Assembly (NCBI GenBank): GCA_021817605.1
Contig: JAKAUN010000006.1
Span: 62,001 to 126,000, forward strand
Direction: 5' to 3'
Length of the DNA stretch: 64,000 bases
Source of the DNA: Thermoplasmata archaeon
GTDB taxonomy: Archaea; Thermoplasmatota; Thermoplasmata; Lutacidiplasmatales; UBA184
Positions 41,098-48,498 of this stretch are shown here, piece after piece. Positions within the stretch are counted from its first letter, which is position 1. Each line of letters starts with the position of its first letter. The translations under genes were made by a program, and so were the position numbers. The notes beneath the pieces were generated by a model that ran no database searches, had not been told where the DNA came from, and saw only the letters and a list, made by a program, of their open reading frames with translations.

Positions 41098-42207
41098 TCA
41101 GCTCGTCACCCCCGTCACGAGGGCCAGCCGTTCGGCGGCGTCGCGCGTGAGCCCCTTGTCGCCCAGGATAGTGTAGCGGTCCGGCCGCAGCGAGTGGGCG
41201 AGGACGAGGGCGCGGACGATCTCCTCGTTCGTCACGCCGAGCTCGCGCGCGGTGGTCGGGGCCCCGATGGTGAGCAACGCGGTCTTCACCCTCCTCCAGT
41301 CCCCCCCATGCAAGTACATCATCATGACGGCCCCCACCCCGCACTGCTCCCCGTGAAGACTGGGATGCTCGCTGACCCGTTCGAGCGCGTGGGAAAAGAG
41401 GTGCTCGCTCCCCGAGCAGGGACGCGAGGAGCCCGCGACGCTCATCGAGATGCCGGCGACCAGGATCGGGCGGATCGCCGTCCAGACCGACATCTCCAGG
41501 TTCGGCTTGATCGCGGCGGCGTGGTCGATGATCTCCTGGGCGGCGTACTCGCTCAGCGTCGCCGCGGTGCTCGAGTACTCCTCCCCCCGAAGGCGCACGG
41601 CGAGCCTCCAGTCGAGGATCGCGGTCACGTTGGAGATCACGTCCGCGCACCCCGAGGCGAGGAGGCGGAACGGTGCCTGGACCAGGATGCCGGTGTCGGC
41701 GATCACGCCCATCGGGACGGCGCCCTCCGTGCTCGTGACGCTCTCGGAGTTGCGCAGCGAGGCCCTCGGCGAGGAGATGCCGTCGTGCGCCGCCGAGGTC
41801 GGGAGGCTCACGAACGGGATGCGGAGGCGGGCGGCGACGACCTTCGTGATGTCGATCTTGCTCCCGCCCCCCACGCCGACCAGGAACCTCGCCTCGGCCC
41901 GTCGGGCCTCGGCGGCGACGCGGTCGACCTCGTGGAGGCTCGCCTCGTGCGCGATGATCGTCTCGACCGCGAAGCCGTCCGCCGCGAGGATCGCCGCGGC
42001 GCGGTTGCCTGCGAGCTCCGCGGTCCTCGGGCCGGTGATGACCGCTCCCCGGCTCGGAAACCCGAACTGGCGGCAGGTGCTCGCCAGGTCCTCGATGACC
42101 CCGTGGCCGACCAAAACGGTCCGCGGGAAGACCATCCCTTTGGCCTTCCCGAACGGGATTTCGCTCGGCCCCGAAAGGTCCTGACCTTCCGGCTGGCCCT
42201 CCGCCAT
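41098..42207 (-). CDS. egsA: sn-glycerol-1-phosphate dehydrogenase
   Basis: Makes glycerol-1-phosphate from dihydroxyacetone phosphate with NAD(P)H, setting the archaeal lipid backbone. The 369-residue product has LVGVGGGSKIDITKV (nucleotide site), SLPTSAAHDGISSP with the metal-ligand Asp, CSGSEHLFSHALE with one His and SLHGEQCGVG with the second. This is the definitive archaeal marker in the window. It begins a short operon with UPF0179. Confidence 0.97.
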   Translation of the reverse strand: MAEGQPEGQDLSGPSEIPFGKAKGMVFPRTVLVGHGVIEDLASTCRQFGFPSRGAVITGPRTAELAGNRAAAILAADGFAVETIIAHEASLHEVDRVAAEARRAEARFLVGVGGGSKIDITKVVAARLRIPFVSLPTSAAHDGISSPRASLRNSESVTSTEGAVPMGVIADTGILVQAPFRLLASGCADVISNVTAILDWRLAVRLRGEEYSSTAATLSEYAAQEIIDHAAAIKPNLEMSVWTAIRPILVAGISMSVAGSSRPCSGSEHLFSHALERVSEHPSLHGEQCGVGAVMMMYLHGGDWRRVKTALLTIGAPTTARELGVTNEEIVRALVLAHSLRPDRYTILGDKGLTRDAAERLALVTGVTS

Positions 42208-42291
42208 GGTCCGAAAGGGCGAACGGCAGGCCCGGGCTCTTTAGCCTATCTCTCGGCCACGGCGAAGGAGTCCTCCCCGAGGCGGTCCGGG

Positions 42292-42921
42292 CTAACGGCC
42301 CGGGACATCTCCCCAGATGAGCTTGTGCTCCTGGAGCATGACACGCACGTCGAGCCGGTCGGTGAGGACCCAGCCGGCGAGGCGTGCCGGGTCGCTTTTC
42401 CAGACCGGCTGGAAGACGAGCTCGGCCGGCCCGCGGTAGCGGCGAACGACCCGCCGCGCGAAGAGATAGTCGCGGCGGTCACCGATGACGAACTTGATCG
42501 TGTCGTCCGCCCCGAGCTTGAGAAGGTTCTGCCAGCGGTTGCGAGCCTCCATCCCGGAGGACGGGCACTTCACGTCGACGCTCAGGTGGACCCCGGGGAG
42601 ACCCGCGTACGGCCCCACGTCCAGCGAACCGCCGGTCTCTATCGACGTGACAAGGCCCTTTTTGGAAAGGCGGCGGACGAGCTCGAGCGACTCCTTCTGC
42701 AGCAGGGGCTCGCCGCCGGTGAGGCAGACGTGCCGGGTACGGTGCCGGCGGATCTCGGAGAGGAGCGAGGGGATCGAGCGCTCGCGTCCCGCCCCGAACG
42801 AGTAGGTGGTGTCGCACCACCGGCAGCGCAGGTTGCACCGAGCGGTCCGGACGAACGTGGTCCGCACCCCGCTGAGAGGGCCCTCTCCCTGGAGGGAGTG
42901 GAATACCTCGATGATCCGCAT
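42292..42921 (-). CDS. queE: 7-carboxy-7-deazaguanine synthase (QueE)
   Basis: Radical SAM enzyme making the 7-deazaguanine ring for archaeosine/queuosine in tRNA. The 209-residue product has VFHSLQGEGPLSGVRT, the [4Fe-4S] motif CNLRCRWC (CxxxCxxC), LTGGEPLLQ and SVDVKCPSSGM. The ATG at 42921 gives the right N-terminus; the frame continues upstream without similarity. Divergent from leuS, with a 103-base intergenic region. In archaea the product leads to archaeosine at position 15 in the D-loop of tRNA. Confidence 0.95.
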   Translation of the reverse strand: MRIIEVFHSLQGEGPLSGVRTTFVRTARCNLRCRWCDTTYSFGAGRERSIPSLLSEIRRHRTRHVCLTGGEPLLQKESLELVRRLSKKGLVTSIETGGSLDVGPYAGLPGVHLSVDVKCPSSGMEARNRWQNLLKLGADDTIKFVIGDRRDYLFARRVVRRYRGPAELVFQPVWKSDPARLAGWVLTDRLDVRVMLQEHKLIWGDVPGR

Positions 42922-43024
42922 GCCGGCCCCCGTGGCTAGCTCCGCCACGGGAAACCGTCTTCTCCCTCGGCCCGGGGGTGTCGGGCCGCTCCCGTCATAA
43001 GCGCGGAGCACTCGTTCGGCGACC

Positions 43025-45976
43025 GTGGAGCGCTCGCGCGTAAGGTTCTGGCAGGAGGCGTGGGCTCGGGCCGGCCTTGCCTCGGCGCATCGCGACGGGG
43101 CGCGTAGAAAGTTCTTCGCGCTCAACGCCTATCCGGGCCCCAGCGGGTTCCTGCACGTTGGCCACCTGAGGGCCTACGCCTACCTGGACGCGGTCGCCCG
43201 GTACCGCCGGATGCTCGGAGAGGTCGTCCTTCTCCCCTTCGGGGTCCATGCTTCCGGTCTCCCCGCGGTCGCCTGGGCGCAGAAGGTGCGCGACCGCGAC
43301 CCCTCGACCCTCGAGCAGCTCGCGCAGGCCGGCGTGGGACCGGAGGAGATCCAACGACAGGAAGACCCCGAAGAGGCTGCACGCTTCTTCCTCCGCAGCT
43401 ACGTCTCGGTGCTCGACGCGATCGGGGTCCTCTACGATCCCGCGACCGCGCTCACGACGATCGACGACGATTACCGGGCGTTCATCCGCTGGCAGTTCCG
43501 CACTCTCGCCCGCGAGGGGACCCTCGTCCAGGCGGCCCACTACGCCTCCGTCTGTCCGGTCTGCGGACCGGTGGCGGTGGACGCGGCCGAGACCGACCTC
43601 TCGAGCGGCGGAGACGCCGAGGTCGTTCGCTACACCACCGTTCCGTTCGCCCTGGACGACGGTCGGATCCTTCTCGCCGCGACCCTTCGACCGGAGACGG
43701 TCTACGGGGTGACGAACCTCTGGCTGGCCCCCCGCAGCTCCCTCGTGGTCTGGCACCACGGGGAGCGAGCCTACCTCGTCGCCCGGGACGGCGCCGAGCG
43801 GCTGGTCGAACAGCACGGCGGACGGATCGGCCACCCCGTCGAGGCAGGTGAGCTGCTCGGGCGCCCGGTCACGGTGCCCCTCGCCGGACACCGCGTGCCG
43901 ATCCTGGAGAGCGCGGTGGTCGACCCGGCGGTCGGCACCGGCGTGGTGATGAGTGTCCCGGCGCACGCGCCGGCGGACGCGGCGGCGCTCTCCGAGCTCT
44001 CCGAGGAGTCCCGAGGCCTTCTCACGGGGACCCCGCCCGTCCTCCTCCGTGTTCCCGAGGAGGGGGCGCTCTCGCCTTCCGAAGCCGAGCTCCTCCGTGG
44101 CCACGGAACGCCTGCGGAGAAGGCGCTGCGGGCGGTCGGGGCCCGGGGCCTCGGGGATCGCGGCCGTCTGGACGAGGCGACCGAACGGCTCTACCGGCTC
44201 GAGTTCGTGCGCGGCACGATGACCGTCCCCGCGCTCACCGGCGTGCGCGTTCGCGAGGCCCGCGAACGAATCGCCGACGAGCTCGAGGCCGGAGGAAAGA
44301 GCTTCTCGCTCCAGCAGTTCACCAAGCCCGTCCTCTGCCGCAACGGCCACGCGGTGATCATCCGACGGCTCGACGACCAGTGGTTCCTCCACTACGGGGA
44401 CCCGGAGTGGAAGGCCCTGACGCGGGAGACGATCGCCCGGCTGGCGACCTTCCCGGAGGAGTACGCCCGGGAGCTTCCCGGGATCATCGACTGGTTCGAG
44501 GACCGACCGTGCACCCGTCACGGCCGATGGCTCGGAACGCCGTTCCCTCTGGACCCCGCCTGGACGATCGAGCCGATCGCCGACTCGACCTTCTACATGG
44601 CCTACTTCGTCGTCCGTCGTTTTGTCTCGACCGGCCGTCTCCGCACCGAGCAGCTCACCGACGCCTTCTTCGACTACGTCTTCCTGGGAAGGGGCGACGG
44701 CGAGCCCGGCGTCCCTCGAGAGCTCCTCGAGGAGGTCCGCTCCGAGTTCCTGTACTTCTACCCGCTGGACGTCAATTTCGGCGGCAAGGAGCACAAGCGG
44801 GTCCATTTCCCGGTCTTCCTCTACACGCACGCCAAGCTCCTCCCGCCGGAGCTCCAGCCCCGGGCGATCTTCGTCAACGGCTGGATCACGGGAACGACCG
44901 GGGCGAAGCTCTCCAAGAAAGGGATCACGGCCTCGGGAGGCCGCATCCCGCCCATCGACGACGCCTTCGAGCGGTGGGGGCCGGACGCCCTTCGGCTGTT
45001 CTACACGGTCGCCGCATCGCCGGCAGCCGACATCGAGTTCGACCCCGCGCCGGTGGACGCCGCGGCTGCTCGGCTCGACGAGGTCGCTCGCCTCGTTCGG
45101 GGCTCCCAAGGGGACGCCGACGGCCCCCCCGAGCTGGACGCCTGGCTCCTCTCCCGGCTCCACGACGTGGTCGCACGGGTCCGAGCCGCCTACGATCGGC
45201 TCGACCTACGCGCCGCGGGCGAGGCGACGTTCGTCGAGCTGGCGGCGATCCTCCGGCGCTACTACGCGCGGGGAGGAGTCCCGGGACGGGCCACCGATGC
45301 CTACGCGCGGGCGTGGGTCCTCCTGCTCGCTCCCATCGCGCCCCACCTCGCCGAGGAGCTCGGAGAGGGTCGGTTCGGCTCGCTGGTCGCCACGCAGAGC
45401 TTCCCTGCGCCGGACCGGTTCCCTTCCTCGCACCCTGCCGAGGCGCGGGAGGCCTACCTCGAAAGGGTCGAGGAGGACCTCCGCTCCGTCCTCCGCCCGC
45501 TGGCCGAGAAAGGAGAGGCGACGCCCGAGGAGCTGCTGTTCTACCTCGCCGCTCCGTGGAAGGCGACGGTCGAAGAGTGGCTGCGGGAGGCGCTCGACCG
45601 CGGCGAGGCGCCCACGATCCGCTCGATCATGGAGCGCGCCGCGCACCACCCCGAGGTCGCCTCGGCACGCGGCGAGATCGCCCGATACGTCGAGCGGGTG
45701 CTTCCGAGCCTGCGCTCTACTCCGGGTAAGCTCCCGAGCGTCGACGAGGCCGAAACGCTCCGCTCGGCGGAAGGCTACCTCCTGCGTCGCTACGGGGTGA
45801 AGTCGATCGCCGTCTATCGGGAGGCGGAAGCCGCCGCGCACGACCCCAAGGGCCGGCGCGAGCGGGCCCGGCCCGGGCAGCCGGCGTTCTACCTGGTGCG
45901 TCCCGGCGAGGAGGACCGCGAGCGGACCGGCCGCTCCCCTGCGGAACGGACGAAACCGTCCTCCAGCCGTCCGTAG
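43025..45976 (+). CDS. leuS: Leucyl-tRNA synthetase, divergent archaeal type
   Basis: Charges tRNA-Leu. In 983 residues: the HIGH motif as GFLHVGHLRA (about residue 44), the CP1 editing domain with LLAATLRPETVYGVTNLW and VPAHAPAD (the conserved Asp kept), DRPCTRHGRWLGTPFPLD, FYMAYFVV, and the KMSKS region as GAKLSKKGITA (about 628-638), where Met-Ser-Lys-Ser is Leu-Ser-Lys-Lys. The C-terminus is a long archaeal tail. The changes to the KMSKS loop and the KEH segment before it suggest a divergent copy. It could be the sole LeuRS or a paralogue like LeuRS-I of Sulfolobus. Overlaps the GNAT gene by 88 bases. Confidence 0.88.
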   Translation: MERSRVRFWQEAWARAGLASAHRDGARRKFFALNAYPGPSGFLHVGHLRAYAYLDAVARYRRMLGEVVLLPFGVHASGLPAVAWAQKVRDRDPSTLEQLAQAGVGPEEIQRQEDPEEAARFFLRSYVSVLDAIGVLYDPATALTTIDDDYRAFIRWQFRTLAREGTLVQAAHYASVCPVCGPVAVDAAETDLSSGGDAEVVRYTTVPFALDDGRILLAATLRPETVYGVTNLWLAPRSSLVVWHHGERAYLVARDGAERLVEQHGGRIGHPVEAGELLGRPVTVPLAGHRVPILESAVVDPAVGTGVVMSVPAHAPADAAALSELSEESRGLLTGTPPVLLRVPEEGALSPSEAELLRGHGTPAEKALRAVGARGLGDRGRLDEATERLYRLEFVRGTMTVPALTGVRVREARERIADELEAGGKSFSLQQFTKPVLCRNGHAVIIRRLDDQWFLHYGDPEWKALTRETIARLATFPEEYARELPGIIDWFEDRPCTRHGRWLGTPFPLDPAWTIEPIADSTFYMAYFVVRRFVSTGRLRTEQLTDAFFDYVFLGRGDGEPGVPRELLEEVRSEFLYFYPLDVNFGGKEHKRVHFPVFLYTHAKLLPPELQPRAIFVNGWITGTTGAKLSKKGITASGGRIPPIDDAFERWGPDALRLFYTVAASPAADIEFDPAPVDAAAARLDEVARLVRGSQGDADGPPELDAWLLSRLHDVVARVRAAYDRLDLRAAGEATFVELAAILRRYYARGGVPGRATDAYARAWVLLLAPIAPHLAEELGEGRFGSLVATQSFPAPDRFPSSHPAEAREAYLERVEEDLRSVLRPLAEKGEATPEELLFYLAAPWKATVEEWLREALDRGEAPTIRSIMERAAHHPEVASARGEIARYVERVLPSLRSTPGKLPSVDEAETLRSAEGYLLRRYGVKSIAVYREAEAAAHDPKGRRERARPGQPAFYLVRPGEEDRERTGRSPAERTKPSSSRP

Positions 45977-46518
45977 AGGAGCTCGTCCCGCCAGCCCAGG
46001 CTCGGGTGACGGAAGCTCTGGCGGAGGCGTCCCTCCCGAGAAAAGCCGAGCGATCGGAGCACCTTCGTGGAACCGACGTTCCCCGGGAAGACGTGCGCCT
46101 CGATACGGTGAAGCCCCAGCTCGGCGAAGCCGAGGCGCAGCAGCCGGCGGCTGGCCTCCACGGCGTAGCCCTGGCGACGGAACGGGCGGCCCACCCAGTA
46201 GCCGAGCTCGCCCCGGAGCCGCCGCGGGTTCAACCCGTGGAGTCCGACCCCGCCCACGAGCCTGCCGTCCGCGCGTAGGACGATCTGGAGGGCTAGATCG
46301 GTTCCCTTGCGACGCGAGGCCGCCGCCCGTCGCCGGAACTCCGCAGCGTCCCGGCGTGTGTACGGTCTCGGGATCGTCGTCCAGCGCGCCACGCCCGGGT
46401 CCTCGAGCAACTCGACCAGCTCGAGGTCGCGGGAGGCGGAGGGGGCGTAGAGCAAGAGCCTCTCGGTCCGCAGCGGAAGCCCAACTCGCGCGAGCCGCCC
46501 GGAGAGCGGAAGGCTCAC
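45889..46518 (-). CDS. GNAT acetyltransferase, RimJ-like
   Basis: A 209-residue N-acetyltransferase of the RimJ/RimL type. It has RTERLLLYAP, GYWVGRPFRRQGYAVEASRRLLRLGF (acetyl-CoA site, R/Q-x-x-G-x-G/A) and LHRIEAHVFPGNVGSTKVLRSLGF. The start GTG at 46518 overlaps the dcd stop. The Arg/Ser-rich tail overlaps leuS by 88 bases. Target unknown; could modify a protein N-terminus or small molecule. Confidence 0.88.
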   Translation of the reverse strand: MSLPLSGRLARVGLPLRTERLLLYAPSASRDLELVELLEDPGVARWTTIPRPYTRRDAAEFRRRAAASRRKGTDLALQIVLRADGRLVGGVGLHGLNPRRLRGELGYWVGRPFRRQGYAVEASRRLLRLGFAELGLHRIEAHVFPGNVGSTKVLRSLGFSREGRLRQSFRHPSLGWRDELLYGRLEDGFVRSAGERPVRSRSSSPGRTR

Positions 46519-47096
46519 GGGTCGACCCGCGCCGGATGCCGCGTCCGGCGACGACGCTGCCCGGCAAAGTTGAGGTACATGCGCGACGGCGTCGGATGCG
46601 AGGAGAGCCGACGGTACTTGGCCGAGCGCTTGTGCCCGTAGCTCCGCTCGACCCGGCCGGAGATCTCGAAGTAGATGAGCTGCCCGACGGGCATTCCTGC
46701 GTAGATGCGGACGGGAAGCTTCACGCTCATCTCGAGCGTCCAGTGGTTGCAGAACCCCTCGTCGCCCTTCCCCGCCGTCGAGTGGATGTCGATGCCGAGG
46801 CGACCGACGCTCGATTTCCCCTCGAGGAACGGGACGTAGCCGTGCGTTTCGGTGTACTCCTCGGTGACCCCGAGGTAGAGCTGGCCGGGGACGAGGACGA
46901 AGCCCTGGGATGGGATGCGGAACTCGCGGGCGGGATTCGGCTTGGCCGCGTCCAGCGCCCCGGTGCGGTAGACGGAAAGGTACCGACCCAGGTGGACGTC
47001 GTAGGAGTTCGTCCCGAGGCATTCCGGGTCGAACGGGCGGATGACGATCCTCCCTTGCTGCATCGCCGACCGGATCGCGGAGTCGGAGAGGATCAT
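46515..47096 (-). CDS. dcd: dCTP deaminase (possibly bifunctional)
   Basis: Deaminates dCTP to dUTP, and in some archaea also cleaves dUTP to dUMP. The 193-residue trimeric protein has MILSDSAIRSAM, GTNSYDVHLG, the loop EGKSSVGRLGIDIHSTAGKGDEGF with catalytic residues, and NHWTLEMSV. The C-terminal basic tail (HKRSAKYRRLSSHPTPS) is long. Part of HIT-MEMO1-dcd-GNAT, all on the minus strand. Confidence 0.94.
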   Translation of the reverse strand: MILSDSAIRSAMQQGRIVIRPFDPECLGTNSYDVHLGRYLSVYRTGALDAAKPNPAREFRIPSQGFVLVPGQLYLGVTEEYTETHGYVPFLEGKSSVGRLGIDIHSTAGKGDEGFCNHWTLEMSVKLPVRIYAGMPVGQLIYFEISGRVERSYGHKRSAKYRRLSSHPTPSRMYLNFAGQRRRRTRHPARVDP

Positions 47097-47122
47097 CGGA
47101 CCGCGCGGCCACGTCGCGAGCG

Positions 47123-47983
47123 TTATTTAAGCGGGGCCGCGGCCCCCGGCTCCTCGAGGAGGAGGGAGGCGTAGCCGACGACCTCGTCGGCGGCTCCCAC
47201 CTCCCCCGAGTGGCCCCACCGGAGCAGGGTCGCCGAAAGCGGCCTATCGGAAAGCGCGGCGAGGAGCACGGTGGTCGGGGCGATCCCGCACATCGAGATC
47301 CTCTCGCGCCGTACGATGTCGTAGAGGCCCCGCGCGTCCCGCGCCAGGATCCGATCGATCGCCAGGTGGTCGAGGCGCTCGGCGACGGCCGGCGCAACGT
47401 AGTGGGAAAAGTCGGTCGACGCGACGAGGAGCACGTCGCGGCCCCGGAGGGCGTCGCGGACGACGGAAGCGACCTCCTCGAGGAACGCGAGCGTTCCGAA
47501 ACGGACCTCGAGCGCCACGATCGACGGGCGGGGGAGGACGTACTCGAGGAACGGCAGCTGCACCTCGATCGAATGTTCGGAGGCGTGGGCCGCCTCGTCG
47601 ACCTCGACCGGCAGGACGGAGAGCGCGCCGAGCAGCTCTTCGTTGACCGGCGTGGGCCCGAGGGGCGTGAGCCAGGGCCGGGCGGAGAGCGAAGCCCCCC
47701 GGCTCGCCCCGTGGTGGTCGACCCCGAGCAGAAGGACCGCCTCCGGCGGCCTCTCCGCGGCGATCCGAGCGTAGGCGTAGGCCGCGATCGGCCCGGAGTA
47801 GGTGTAGCCGGCGTGGGGGACGATCGCCGCGACGATCCTGCGGTCCGCGGAGCGGCGGCGGGCCGGTAGCTTCCCCGGCCCCCGGGGGGAGAGGAAGCAC
47901 GCCTCGAGCTCCCGCGCCAGCTGCTCGGGACGCTCGGCGTAGAAGGCCCCCGCGACCGCCGGGGGTCGGGGACGGGCCGGCAT
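47123..47983 (-). CDS. MEMO1 family protein
   Basis: A 286-residue protein of the MEMO1/AmmeMemoRadiSam class, related to class III extradiol dioxygenases. Recognisable: RPPAVAGAFYAERPEQL at the start, IVPHAGYTYSGPIAAYAY, LLLGVDHHG, SEHSIEVQLPFL and VASTDFSHYV. The His residues form a metal-binding-like site. Role in archaea is unknown. It lies 6 bases from the HIT gene and 26 from dcd. Confidence 0.93.
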   Translation of the reverse strand: MPARPRPPAVAGAFYAERPEQLARELEACFLSPRGPGKLPARRRSADRRIVAAIVPHAGYTYSGPIAAYAYARIAAERPPEAVLLLGVDHHGASRGASLSARPWLTPLGPTPVNEELLGALSVLPVEVDEAAHASEHSIEVQLPFLEYVLPRPSIVALEVRFGTLAFLEEVASVVRDALRGRDVLLVASTDFSHYVAPAVAERLDHLAIDRILARDARGLYDIVRRERISMCGIAPTTVLLAALSDRPLSATLLRWGHSGEVGAADEVVGYASLLLEEPGAAAPLK

Positions 47984-47989
47984 GACCGG

Positions 47990-48406
47990 TTAGGGCGCCG
48001 AGAGCAGGCCGACCAGCTCCCGCGCGTCGGTCTCCCCCAGACGGTTGCGTCGGTTGGGATGGAACGGGTTCGCCTCTCCGTAGCGCGGGATGACGTGGAA
48101 GTGGACGTGGAAGACGATCTGCCCGGCGTTGGCGCCGGCGTTGAGCGCGACGTTGTAGTCGTCCGCGAGCCGCTCGCTCCTGCGGCAGACCCGGTCGAGG
48201 GCCCTGAGGAGCGCTACCTGACTCTCGAACGGAAGGTCGGTGAGCCGAGCACCGTGCTGTTTCGGCACCACGAGCGCGTGCCCCCGGGTGAAAGGGTAGA
48301 TGTCGAGGAACGCCATCGCGTCCTCGTCCTCGTAGATGATGTAGGCGGGGGCACGACGCCGGACGATCGCGCAGAAGACGCAGTCCTGCCCGTCCCCGCC
48401 CGCCAC
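47990..48406 (-). CDS. HIT family nucleotide-binding hydrolase
   Basis: A 138-residue HIT protein that would hydrolyse adenosine phosphoramidates or dinucleotides. It has the zinc-like CVFCAIVRR start, IYEDEDAMAFLDIYPFTRGHALVVPK and the His triad region HVHFHVIPRYGE. The GTG at 48406 is preferred because the family starts a few residues before CVFC; the frame reaches 48472. First gene of the minus-strand group, divergent from the sedolisin gene. Confidence 0.93.
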   Translation of the reverse strand: MAGGDGQDCVFCAIVRRRAPAYIIYEDEDAMAFLDIYPFTRGHALVVPKQHGARLTDLPFESQVALLRALDRVCRRSERLADDYNVALNAGANAGQIVFHVHFHVIPRYGEANPFHPNRRNRLGETDARELVGLLSAP

Positions 48407-48498
48407 GCCGGCGGACGAGCGAGCCGCGACCAAGACCCTTGCGCCGCGCGGCGGGGCGGTCGCCCTCCTCATTAGGAGTGCGTATTGTGGACCGGCCG

